A stretch of 64,000 nt of DNA from Thermohalobaculum sp050331335 (GTDB lineage Bacteria; Pseudomonadota; Alphaproteobacteria; Rhodobacterales; Rhodobacteraceae): the NCBI GenBank assembly GCA_050331335.1, contig JBHJGY010000004.1, positions 1-64,000 on the forward strand, read 5' to 3'. Made by a program: the position numbers and the translations under genes. The notes below the pieces were generated by a model. It ran no database searches, was not told the DNA's origin, and was given only the letters and a program-made list of their open reading frames with translations. This document shows positions 1 to 7,856 of the stretch, one piece after another; position 1 is the first letter of the stretch, and each line of letters opens with the position of its first letter.

Positions 1-1464
1 CCCCACGAGGCGACCGGCACGGCCCTGGCCACCCGCCCCAACCCGGCCGTCACCCCCGAGGGGTCCGCGACCGCCGAGGCCATCCCCCCCAAGCGGGCCG
101 TCACCGCCGAAGGGACCGTCCCCGCCGAGACCGTCACCGCCGAGCGGGCCGTCGCCACCGAACGGACCCCGGCCACCGAACCCATCGCCACCAAAAATGC
201 CGCGGTCATTGCCACGGTCCCGACCCTCACCAAACCGGCCGAGCGCATCGGAGATAGGCCCCTGCCGCGTTTCCGTCTCGGTGCGTTCGCCAATCGCATC
301 GACGGCGGCATCGATCCGGTCCCGCAACCCATCGATTGCCTGGGAGACATCGACCCTCGACAGCGCGTCGGCCGCCCGTCCCAGCACGCCGCGAGGGGCA
401 CCTGCCGTTCCGACGCCGCTCTCAGCCGACTCCGTCACATTGCCCTCGAAGACCCCGAGGCGGCCGAAGTCGGCATCGCGGACGCCGACCTCCGGATGAC
501 CCGCCAAGACCGCCTTACCGCTCCGCCGGCTTGGAACACCCTGGATCGACAGCTTGCGGACCCACCGCGCAAAAGGCCCGTCGAAGCCCCGGGCGATCCG
601 CGCCACGCGGAAGCGGCCATTGTCGAACCGGCCCCGCACGCTAAGGCTGAGCGCATCGCCGACGCCCTCATCGGCCGCGTCTCCGGTCAACCGCACCGGA
701 ACGCCGCCGACGGTGACGCCGCCCGCTGCGTCGCGCCCGATCGGGCCGGCCAGGCTGTCAGGGCCATCGCGTCCGATGCGGCGGACATGGGTCGCGACCA
801 CACCCTCCTCGCTCCAGATCCCAGAAACCGCGACACGGGTCCCCGGTTGAAGGGCCGCGAGCCCGGTGCCGCCAAGCCCGCCATCGTCGAGACCGGAGCC
901 CGCGAGCCCGGTGCCACCCAGCCCGCCATCGTCGAGGCCGGAGCCCGCGAGACCGGTGCCGCCCAGCCCGCCGTCTTCGATATCGTCGAGCGCGAACACG
1001 GTGTCCGGCATGATCAGCACGCGCCGGTCCATCACCCGAAGCTCGCCGGCCTCCGCGTCAATCTCTCCGATCGGACCAACCAAAGGGTAGTAACGGGCAA
1101 GGTCGATCGCGCAGAGCCGGCCTTCCGCCATCGCCGCGCGTGCGATCAGCACCTCGCCGACTTCGACGCTCTCGACAGGCGCAGATCCCAAGGGCGAGGC
1201 GACCTCGGCATCGGGCAAATGCAGCACCCGAAGACCGTTAATGTGGAGCGAGCCGAAACCGGTCACCGCGCCGAGGATCCCGGTGCCGCCGATGCCGCCA
1301 TCGGTCTCGTCATCGGGATCGCCCGGAAGCGCGGCACATACCTCGGTCGCGTCGGCCATCTGCTCCGGTTCGGGCGGCGCAACTTCGAAGGCTGCGCAGC
1401 CGGCCAACAGCGCAGCGAACGCCACAAGGGACAAGCGTTGGGCGATGGGCCAGTTCGGTCTCAT
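1..1464 (-). CDS. DUF5666-type lipoprotein, 3' end cut by window edge
   Basis: An open frame of 488 codons runs off base 1, so the C-terminus is missing. The N-terminus is a lipoprotein signal with a lipobox near LLAGC (Cys about residue 23). Next come beta-rich segments of the DUF5666 kind, which repeat the pattern 'VxGPIG..DAxxGxxxVxG' (about residues 125-150 and 240-260). Between them lie glycine-rich repeats, GGLGGTGLAGSGLDD, three times. The visible end is a long run of GGDGPLGG and GGDGFGG-like units. The ATG at 1464 overlaps the stop of the upstream gene as ATGA, so the two are probably translationally coupled. The function of DUF5666 proteins is not established. A surface or periplasmic lipoprotein is inferred from the signal. 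No stop or frameshift is seen in the visible part. Confidence 0.75.
   Translation of the reverse strand, partial: MRPNWPIAQRLSLVAFAALLAGCAAFEVAPPEPEQMADATEVCAALPGDPDDETDGGIGGTGILGAVTGFGSLHINGLRVLHLPDAEVASPLGSAPVESVEVGEVLIARAAMAEGRLCAIDLARYYPLVGPIGEIDAEAGELRVMDRRVLIMPDTVFALDDIEDGGLGGTGLAGSGLDDGGLGGTGLAGSGLDDGGLGGTGLAALQPGTRVAVSGIWSEEGVVATHVRRIGRDGPDSLAGPIGRDAAGGVTVGGVPVRLTGDAADEGVGDALSLSVRGRFDNGRFRVARIARGFDGPFARWVRKLSIQGVPSRRSGKAVLAGHPEVGVRDADFGRLGVFEGNVTESAESGVGTAGAPRGVLGRAADALSRVDVSQAIDGLRDRIDAAVDAIGERTETETRQGPISDALGRFGEGRDRGNDRGIFGGDGFGGRGPFGGDGPLGGDGLGGDGPFGGDGPLGGDGLGGRGPLGGDGRVGAGGQGRAGRLVG
855..972. repeat. 45-bp tandem repeat inside the DUF5666 gene, about 2.6 copies
   Basis: Units at 855-899, 900-944 and 945-972 (partial) are nearly identical and 45 bases long. 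They stay in frame and encode the 15-residue unit GGLGGTGLAGSGLDD. The few differences are single bases. This is an in-frame coding repeat, probably expanded by slippage or unequal recombination. Confidence 0.85.
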
Positions 1465-2270
1465 TCGTCCGCCTCCTCGTCGCGCCCGGTCCGAAACACG
1501 AACGCACCGCATCGGAACCGCTCCGTTGCTTCCGGCTGTCCACGCTCGGCGCGCTGCAATCTCAGCGCCTCGGCATTCAACTCTTCGAGAACCGCCATCT
1601 GTCGAGCCCTGGCCAAAGTTTCCAGATGCGCGACCGAGGCCGGCGAAAGCTTGTTGTAATGGACCGCGCGCTCGAAAAACGGGCCGGGCGCCGGTGCTGC
1701 CATCAGGTTTTGCGTCGCCGCTTCGGCATGGTCACCGAGATTCGCGCTGTAATAAGCCAGAAGCAGGCCCTCGTTGCCGCTCGGCACCAGACTGTCGGCG
1801 GTCAGCGCCACGCGGTCGGTGTCCGCATCGTGCTCCGCGAGCCCCAGGCGCAGCATCTCGTCGAGAATCGTTCGCGGATGCACATCCTTGCCGACCTCGA
1901 GCACCAGCGTCTCGAAGGAATTCTCGCCCATGCGCAGCAATGCAAGCGGGCCGCCATCTTCGGCGAAGCGGGCATCCGAGGTCCAAAGCGCGATAACCCG
2001 CGGGATCGGGCCCATGCTCCTCGGCCCGTCATCTTGCGACTCAGCATCTCGGATCGTGCGGATATCGCGGCGCTGGAGCCCGGTAAGGATCGAAATGCGG
2101 CTGTCGGTCATGCGTTTTCCCGCAATGCCGAAATGGGAAATCGCCTCCGATACAAAAAGCTCCTTGAGCAGTTCGGTCAGCACAGGGTAACTGAGTCCGC
2201 GGGCAATCATCGCGCGGACGATTGGGCGGAGGACCCGTCTCATTGTTTGGCGAATGCGGTCGCTCGTCAT
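1461..2270 (-). CDS. DUF6502 family protein
   Basis: This 269-residue protein matches the DUF6502 pattern as I recall it: an N-terminal helical segment with RAMIARGLSYPVLTELLKEL, then SRISILTGLQRRDIRTIR, which reads like a helix-turn-helix recognition region (about residues 45-70). The rest is a mixed domain with no catalytic motif that I recognise. The start at 2270 is preferred because AGGAG lies 8 bases before it. An in-frame ATG at 2309 would add 13 residues but has no ribosome binding site. It is first in a two-gene unit with the DUF5666 lipoprotein (ATGA overlap). A DNA-binding regulatory role is only inference from the helix-turn-helix look and from the inverted repeat just upstream. 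Confidence 0.75.
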   Translation of the reverse strand: MTSDRIRQTMRRVLRPIVRAMIARGLSYPVLTELLKELFVSEAISHFGIAGKRMTDSRISILTGLQRRDIRTIRDAESQDDGPRSMGPIPRVIALWTSDARFAEDGGPLALLRMGENSFETLVLEVGKDVHPRTILDEMLRLGLAEHDADTDRVALTADSLVPSGNEGLLLAYYSANLGDHAEAATQNLMAAPAPGPFFERAVHYNKLSPASVAHLETLARARQMAVLEELNAEALRLQRAERGQPEATERFRCGAFVFRTGRDEEADE

Positions 2271-2291
2271 CCGCAGCGCTCCTGGCTCATA

Positions 2292-2310
2292 AATGGGCGG
2301 ATAGCCCATT
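2292..2310. promoter_or_regulatory. Inverted repeat upstream of DUF6502 gene, possible operator
   Basis: The sequence AATGGGC-GGATA-GCCCATT is a perfect 7-base inverted repeat with a 5-base spacer. It sits 21 bases before the preferred DUF6502 start, in the 111-base gap between divergently transcribed genes. It could be an operator, perhaps for the DUF6502 protein itself, or a leader hairpin. The repeat is seen; the role is inference. Confidence 0.35.
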
Positions 2311-2381
2311 CACGGGTTGACCGCAAGCCCTTCCCCTGGCATACACATCCCTGGGCAGATTGCACATCCGGGAGAACTCCA

Positions 2382-3050
2382 ATGCTGTTCGACATCCTTA
2401 CTGGCGAGACGACCCTCGCCGATCGGCTTCAAGAAATCCGCGAAAATCTCGAAGAGCGTTTTGGTGAGACCCGCCAGAACCTGGAAGATCGCCTCGACGA
2501 TTTTCGCGCTCTGAAAGAGCAGAACGATCCCGACCGGCTCGAGCTTATCGACTTCGACAGCTCGGAGGATTGGACGGTTGGCGAGTCGGAGAACGGCCGC
2601 GTCGTGATCACCGGGCCGAACGGCAACAGCCGTGAAACCATCCTCGACTATGGCGACGACACCGACAGCTTCGAGGACATCGGCAACACCCTGCGCGACC
2701 GCATCGAAAACCGCGAAGCGGATTTCGAAGCGCTGAAGGGTCTGACCGGCGAGCAGGACGAGCTCGAGGCCAGCGACCTCGACGCATCCCTTGATTTCAA
2801 CATCAGCGAGTCGGAAGACGGCAACGCGGTGATCGAGCTGCGCCTGATCAGCTTCGAGACCAGCCTTGAGTTCGCCGAGTACGACAGCTTCCAGGATCTC
2901 GTCGACCGCCTCGACGAAATCGATCTCGATTTCGGCGACGACGACGACGACGACGACACGGCCGAGGAAACCCCGGTCGAAGAGACCCCGCTGGAAGAGG
3001 CCGCTTCCGCGGGCCGCGAGCTGCTCGCCGACATCCTCGACGGCATCTGA
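2382..3050 (+). CDS. Acidic protein with internal duplication, unknown function
   Basis: A 222-residue, very acidic protein that I do not recognise. GGAGA lies 8 bases before the ATG at 2382. No signal peptide or membrane segment is visible, so it is probably cytoplasmic. Residues about 33-107 and 103-178 align as two copies of one module. Both share the pattern DRx(6-7)FxALK, then DxLExxDxDxSxD, ESExGxxVI, and finally ETxLx(5-8)DSFxD. The C-terminus has seven consecutive aspartates followed by a Glu/Thr/Pro-rich tail. The codon pattern (GC-rich third positions) fits coding on this strand. The equally long frame opposite has no such order and is taken as a shadow. Confidence 0.65.
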   Translation: MLFDILTGETTLADRLQEIRENLEERFGETRQNLEDRLDDFRALKEQNDPDRLELIDFDSSEDWTVGESENGRVVITGPNGNSRETILDYGDDTDSFEDIGNTLRDRIENREADFEALKGLTGEQDELEASDLDASLDFNISESEDGNAVIELRLISFETSLEFAEYDSFQDLVDRLDEIDLDFGDDDDDDDTAEETPVEETPLEEAASAGRELLADILDGI

Positions 3051-3057
3051 TCGCGCC

Positions 3058-4203
3058 TCAGCGCACCCGGCCGGGCTCGCGGAGCTGCACTGCCCGGCCT
3101 CCCACCCAGACGGCGACAATCCGCGGGCCGGACGGCGTTTCGGCCAGCGCAATCACATCGGCCCTTCCTCCCTCAGAGGCGATCACGCCACGGTCGCGCA
3201 AGCCTGCCGCCGCGGCCGGCCCGGCGCTCACGACCGGCCAATGGGCGACAAGACCCAGCCGCGCCACGGCCCTGAGCTGGGCAGGATAGTAATAGTCAGA
3301 GGCCAGCGCCGAGCAGAGACCGCGCCGAATGGCGGGCTCCGCATCGATTGCGCCGGTATGGCTGCCCCCCCGCAAGACGTTGGGTGCGCCCAATATCGTG
3401 GGCTCCCCAGCCGCCACGGCCTCCGCTGCGGTGTCGAAGGTCATGGGAAACTCGGAGACCCCGATGCCGATGCTTCGGTTGCGCCGACGCTCCTGCGGCG
3501 TCCGTTCGTCATGGGCGAAGCAAGCAACCCCCGCCGCTCCGGCCGCACGCGCGAGGTGTTCGACGGCCGCGGGAACCTCGGCCGACCGGGCGGCGACCCG
3601 TCCGACGAGCTCGGCGAATTCGGCCTCGGAAATACCGGCGCGCTTGGCAAGCTCGGGGAACTTCGCGGCGCGGCGCTGCCCCTCGAGGAGCGGCGTGAGA
3701 TGGTCGTTGAACGCGAGCACGGGCGAGGGGGCCTCCTGGAGCCAGGCCGTGATTTCGTCGACGACGTCGAGCGCAAAGATCTCCCAGCGGATCTGCAGTC
3801 GGATATCCGCAGACAGCCAAGGGCCAAGCCGGGTCAAGGCCGCCCTAAGCGCCCGGGCCGTCTCGATGCTCCGCAAGCCGGGCTCCCAGGAAACGGTCAC
3901 AGCGAGATAGGCGGTGGTGATCCCGTTCGCCACGAGCTGGGCGTCGACCTCCATCAGCGCCGTTTCGAGATCGACCTGCACCCCGAGGCGCGGCATCAGC
4001 ACCCGCTCGAAGCCATCGCCATGGACATCGACGATGCCCGGGGCGAGGAGCAGCCCGCTGGCATCGAAGCCGCGCGTGCCCGCAACCTCTTCCGACGCAG
4101 GCCCGACAGCTGCGATCCGCCCGTTTGCGATCGCAATCGCCGCGTCCTGAGCGCCTCCGTCGCCGATCACACGGCCGCCCGTCAGACACCACCGCTCGTC
4201 CAT
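3058..4203 (-). CDS. phnM: Alpha-D-ribose 1-methylphosphonate 5-triphosphate diphosphatase (PhnM family)
   Basis: A 381-residue amidohydrolase-superfamily protein. PhnM removes pyrophosphate from ribose 1-methylphosphonate 5-triphosphate in the C-P lyase pathway. Seen here are the metal-site segment APGIVDVHGDGFE, FNDHLTP, the loop FAHDERTPQER and the family signature ASDYYYPAQL near the C-terminus. The start at 4203 is chosen because GGGAGG precedes it; longer in-frame starts reach 4269. It is the only C-P lyase pathway gene in the window (phnGHIJKL are absent), but the phosphonate importer phnDCE lies 2 kb away on the opposite strand. It is convergent with the acidic-protein gene, 7 bases apart. 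Confidence 0.88.
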   Translation of the reverse strand: MDERWCLTGGRVIGDGGAQDAAIAIANGRIAAVGPASEEVAGTRGFDASGLLLAPGIVDVHGDGFERVLMPRLGVQVDLETALMEVDAQLVANGITTAYLAVTVSWEPGLRSIETARALRAALTRLGPWLSADIRLQIRWEIFALDVVDEITAWLQEAPSPVLAFNDHLTPLLEGQRRAAKFPELAKRAGISEAEFAELVGRVAARSAEVPAAVEHLARAAGAAGVACFAHDERTPQERRRNRSIGIGVSEFPMTFDTAAEAVAAGEPTILGAPNVLRGGSHTGAIDAEPAIRRGLCSALASDYYYPAQLRAVARLGLVAHWPVVSAGPAAAAGLRDRGVIASEGGRADVIALAETPSGPRIVAVWVGGRAVQLREPGRVR

Positions 4204-4404
4204 GGCCCCGCCTCCCGCTCGGTTCGTGCCAGCCTCTAGCCCGCGGGCACAGGTCGATCCAGCCCGCAAATGGGGACATCACGGCGGATAAGTCCTCGGT
4301 GAACCGATGTGATGCTTGTCCGGCACCGCCGAGATTAAATCTGAGGCCGGCCGCTGGGACGCCCAGCGCGCCAAAGAGTCAGCGACATCACAGAGGACAT
4401 TCCA

Positions 4405-4827
4405 ATGCGCAAACTCGCTCTCGGCGCGCTCCTGGCCGCCACCCTCGCCGCCCCGGCCATTGCCGGCAATCAGCTCGCCACCGCCATCGGCGGCTATGAC
4501 GCGGTTTCCTATCGCTCCGGCGAGCCGACCCGCGGCGAGGCCCGCTTCAACCATTTCTGGAACGGTGCCGTCTGGTACTTCTCGAGCCTGGAGAACCGCG
4601 ACAGCTTCGCCGCGGATCCGGAAGCCTATGCCCCCTCCTTCGACGGCTACTGCGCCTGGGCGGCCTCCCAGGGCTATAAGGCGCCAGGCGATCCGCTGGT
4701 CTACGAGCTCGTCGACGACCGGCTGTTCCTGCAAGTGCACCCGCGCGCACAGGAGCTGTGGCTCGAAGACGTGCCCGCCCATATCGCCCAGGGCGACGAG
4801 AACTGGCCGCGCATCCATCCGTTCTGA
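4405..4827 (+). CDS. Exported YHS-domain protein
   Basis: A 140-residue protein with a cleavable signal peptide (residues 1-20, ending APAIA). A compact domain of the YHS type follows: GGYDAVSY, an aromatic FNHFWNGAVWYFSS core, then FAADPEAYAPSFDGYCAWA with a single cysteine. YHS-like domains of this kind occur in periplasmic proteins and may bind metal, but the exact role is unknown. A segment upstream, AGAGGACATTCC, gives a weak ribosome binding site. It is followed by the CpaB-like gene on the same strand after 161 bases. Confidence 0.75.
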   Translation: MRKLALGALLAATLAAPAIAGNQLATAIGGYDAVSYRSGEPTRGEARFNHFWNGAVWYFSSLENRDSFAADPEAYAPSFDGYCAWAASQGYKAPGDPLVYELVDDRLFLQVHPRAQELWLEDVPAHIAQGDENWPRIHPF

Positions 4828-4988
4828 TCGGGCAGGCCGCACAGTCCTGAGGGGGCGGGCCGGGGGGCGGACGAGTTGCCCGCCGGTCTCGCCTCCCGGG
4901 TGAACCACCGAGGGGATCCTAACACGAGAGGTTGTCTCAGCGCCGCACAATGGTCATCCTCGGCTCGGAGTATCGACGGAGGGATGTG

Positions 4989-6113
4989 ATGCTGAGATCC
5001 GTGGTGGCCCTGGCGGCCCTCGTCACCAGTGGCCTCGCGGCGCCGACTGCGGCGCCGGCGGACGGGCTGTCACCCGACTTCGAGCACCTCGCCGATGCTG
5101 CCGTTGCGGCGCTGCCGGCACAGGGGACGTTGAAGATCGCGCTCCGGGCGGGAGCGGCGGGGGCTGATATGGCGGCGGGATCGCGCTGCGCCGCGCTCTC
5201 CAACGCGCTGGAACGTCGGATGCGCGGTCACCTAGCGGCTGCACTCGGCGACGGATCACAGCGCATGAGCGAAACCGCGGCCGACCAGCTGGGGCGTCGG
5301 GACCTGGCCATCGACCTCGCTTGGAGCCATGGGCTGGGGAGCCTCGAAGTCCTGGGGACACTCAGGCTCGGGTCAGGCGGACCGGTGACGGCGCGGTCTT
5401 TCGCAACGATGCCGCTTGCGCGGCTTTCGCAGCCTGAACGGGCTTGCCTGGGGCCTGCAGAAAGCACCGAGCCCGCCGAGCCCGTGACGGAGACAATGAG
5501 CAGTGCCGTCGCGACGGTGCCGCTTCTCGTCGCTGCCGCCCCGTTGGCCTACGGCGTCCGTTTGGTCCCCGAGATGGTAACGGAAAAGCCTTGGCCCGCG
5601 GATGCCCGTCCCGAGGGCACCTTCATGGACATCTCCGAGCTCTTTGGCGCCGCAGACGGCACGGCAGACGCGGAGATCCAGGGCCCGGTCGTGATCCGCT
5701 CGATGGCGCAGGGCGAGCCGGTGCTCGCCTCGAAGATATCCCGACCGCCGGATACCACCCCGGGCCCTGTCGCGCGACAGGCGGTGGCGCCGTTTGCAAT
5801 CACCCTAGACCCGGACTCACCGGTTCCCGCCTTCCTCGCGGCCGGGGACAGGGTGGACATCCTTCTGCTCAGCCGAACCCGGGCAGGCGAGACAGAAGCC
5901 AATGTGATCGTCGCCGACCGCGCCGTCATCGCCGTTGAGAGCGATGCAGAGGCCGGCGGTATCATCACCGTCGCGGTGACCGAAGCCGAAGCGCAAAAGA
6001 TCGCGCTGGCCAATACCATCGGCCGGGTGGATCTCACGCTGCGCGGCTTGGAGCACAGCCGCCCCAGGGACGGCGACACAGGGGAGACGATCGGGGATAC
6101 CGCAACGGAATAG
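4989..6113 (+). CDS. CpaB/RcpC-like SAF-domain protein with extra N-terminal domain
   Basis: A 374-residue exported protein. Residues 1-25 are a signal peptide. Residues about 30-150 form a domain that I do not recognise, with cysteines near its start (SRCAALS) and end (ERACLG). From about residue 180 it looks like the Flp-pilus assembly protein CpaB: a SAF-type opening (LAYGVRLVPEMVTEKPWP), VVIRSMAQGEPVLASKI, then the RcpC-type segment FLAAGDRVDILLLSRT and a final VAVTEAEAQKIALA. The ATG at 4989 has GGAGGG 5 bases ahead. No other tad/cpa pilus gene (cpaC, cpaE, cpaF, tadB/C) is nearby, so this is an orphan. It lies 95 bases upstream of phnD. Confidence 0.65.
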   Translation: MLRSVVALAALVTSGLAAPTAAPADGLSPDFEHLADAAVAALPAQGTLKIALRAGAAGADMAAGSRCAALSNALERRMRGHLAAALGDGSQRMSETAADQLGRRDLAIDLAWSHGLGSLEVLGTLRLGSGGPVTARSFATMPLARLSQPERACLGPAESTEPAEPVTETMSSAVATVPLLVAAAPLAYGVRLVPEMVTEKPWPADARPEGTFMDISELFGAADGTADAEIQGPVVIRSMAQGEPVLASKISRPPDTTPGPVARQAVAPFAITLDPDSPVPAFLAAGDRVDILLLSRTRAGETEANVIVADRAVIAVESDAEAGGIITVAVTEAEAQKIALANTIGRVDLTLRGLEHSRPRDGDTGETIGDTATE

Positions 6114-6208
6114 GCCCCAGGATTGGCCCCCGGCCTGCGCGATGGTCATCGGGCTGTCACCTTTGATGGGTATAGACATGTCGCATGCCATCGCAGGAGG
6201 GACACCCC

Positions 6209-7063
6209 ATGCTCCGTAGCCTTCTCGCCGCGCTCACCGTGGCCATCACGCTGCCCGCCGCCGCCGAGCCCTATAAATTCGCCGTGACCGATATCGAGGG
6301 CCTCGAAGCGCTCGCCACCGAGTTCGGCGCCTTCGAGACGAAGCTCGAAGAGATCACCGGGCTTGATCTCGAACTCTTCCCGGTCTCCTCGCGCACTGCA
6401 GCCGTCGAGGCGATGAACGCGGAGCAGGTCGATTTCGTGCTCACCGGTCCGGCCGAATACGTCGTCATCAAGGAACTCGCCGACCCCGAGATCGTCGTGG
6501 GCTGGCAGCGCCCGGACTATTTCGCGCAGATCGTCGTCCTCGCCGACGGTCCGATCAAATCGGCCCAGGACCTCGAAGGCGAGATCGTGACCTTCGGCTC
6601 GGTCGGCTCCACCTCGCAGCATCTCGGCCCCGCCCAGGCGCTCGCCGATCTCGGCCTCGTCTACAACGAAGACTACACGCCACAGATCATCCAGCGTAAC
6701 GTCGCCGTCGAGGCGCTGATCCGCGGCGATATCGCCGGCGTCGGCATGAATTTCGGCCACCTCAACCGCGTGCGTGCAGCGTTCCCGGACACCGCTTTCA
6801 CCGTCGTCGCCCGTGGCCGCGACCTGCCAAACGACATCCTGGTCGCGCGCAAGGGCCTCGATGCGGAGGCGCTCGAGGCCGTGCGCACGGCCTTCGCCGA
6901 GCAGGGCGCCGATCTCATGGAGGCCGTGCTGCAGGGCGAGGACAACCAGAAGTACAAAGGCGGCTTCTTCCTGAAGTCGATCGACGACAGTGACTACGAT
7001 TACGTCCGCGCGATGTACAACACCATCGGCGTCGACACCTTCTCCGCTTTCGTCGGCGACTGA
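6209..7063 (+). CDS. phnD: Phosphonate ABC transporter, substrate-binding protein
   Basis: A 284-residue periplasmic binding protein with a signal peptide (residues 1-19, ending PAAAE). Family features seen are the early VTDIEGLEALATEFGAF region, SSRTAAVEAMNAEQVDFVLTG, FGSVGSTSQHL (the ligand-proximal serine/threonine loop) and a C-terminal segment LPNDILVARKGL. PhnD delivers phosphonates or related phosphorus compounds to the PhnCE importer. AGGAGG stands 9 bases before the ATG at 6209. It is the first gene of a tight phnD-phnC-phnE unit, with phnC beginning 4 bases after its stop. Confidence 0.88.
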   Translation: MLRSLLAALTVAITLPAAAEPYKFAVTDIEGLEALATEFGAFETKLEEITGLDLELFPVSSRTAAVEAMNAEQVDFVLTGPAEYVVIKELADPEIVVGWQRPDYFAQIVVLADGPIKSAQDLEGEIVTFGSVGSTSQHLGPAQALADLGLVYNEDYTPQIIQRNVAVEALIRGDIAGVGMNFGHLNRVRAAFPDTAFTVVARGRDLPNDILVARKGLDAEALEAVRTAFAEQGADLMEAVLQGEDNQKYKGGFFLKSIDDSDYDYVRAMYNTIGVDTFSAFVGD

Positions 7064-7067
7064 TCGG

Positions 7068-7856
7068 GTGAGCCCCACCCATGACAGCGCGGCGGCCGCA
7101 GCGACGGCCGCCGACACCACGGCTCAGCCCGCAATCGAGGCCCGGGGCGTAAGCCTCTCCTACGGCCAGACGCGGGTATTCTCGGATGTCCGACTGCGGG
7201 TGGGCGCAAATGAACGCGTGGCGCTCATCGGCCCCAACGGTGCCGGAAAGACCAGCCTGCTGCGCGCCCTCATCGGCCTGACCCCGGCACAAGGCGAGAT
7301 CCACGTCCTTGGCGAACCGCTGACGAGCCCCCGCGCGCGCGCCAGGGTCAGGCGGCGCACGGGCTATGTTTTCCAGAAGCACTGTCTGGTGCGCCGACGC
7401 ACGGCGCTCTCCAACGTCATCCACGGGCTCCTCGGCCAACCCGGCGGCTGGGGGGCTTGGTCTGAGATGTTCGCCCCGCGCGCCTGGCGCTCAGCCGCGA
7501 TGGCGGCGCTCGAGGATGTCCGTCTCGCCGATAAGGCAGGCGCCCGCGCCGACCGGCTCTCAGGCGGCCAAGCCCAGCGCGTGGCGATTGCCCGGGCCCT
7601 TGTCGCCCGTCCGAGCCTGGTGATCGCCGACGAGCCGACGGCCTCCCTCGATCCCGCTGCTGGCGACGAGGTAATGGCGCTGTTCTCCGGCCTTGTTGCC
7701 GAGCGGGGCATCGCGCTGCTCTACACCACCCATGACATGGCCCATGCGGTCGCCCATTCCGACCGGGTCGTCGCGCTGAAAGACGGGCGGATCCTTCTCG
7801 ACATCCCCTCGGCCCAGGCCGACACCGCACAATTGGCCGAGGTCTTCGGTGACTGA
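7068..7856 (+). CDS. phnC: Phosphonate ABC transporter, ATP-binding protein
   Basis: A 262-residue ABC ATPase. Walker A (GPNGAGKTS), the ABC signature (LSGGQAQR), Walker B (SLVIADEPT) and the H-loop (TTHD) are all present in order. FQKHCLVRRRTALSNV around the Q-loop is typical of PhnC. The start is taken as GTG at 7068, four bases after the phnD stop. The resulting first 25 or so residues are Ala/Thr-rich and probably disordered, so a shorter start is possible. It overlaps phnE by 8 bases. Confidence 0.87.
   Translation: MSPTHDSAAAAATAADTTAQPAIEARGVSLSYGQTRVFSDVRLRVGANERVALIGPNGAGKTSLLRALIGLTPAQGEIHVLGEPLTSPRARARVRRRTGYVFQKHCLVRRRTALSNVIHGLLGQPGGWGAWSEMFAPRAWRSAAMAALEDVRLADKAGARADRLSGGQAQRVAIARALVARPSLVIADEPTASLDPAAGDEVMALFSGLVAERGIALLYTTHDMAHAVAHSDRVVALKDGRILLDIPSAQADTAQLAEVFGD

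Noticed and set aside
2310..3152. Long minus-strand open frame opposite the acidic protein gene
   Set aside because: It has no ribosome binding site or family motif. The plus-strand frame shows an ordered internal duplication and a good start, so this is a shadow.
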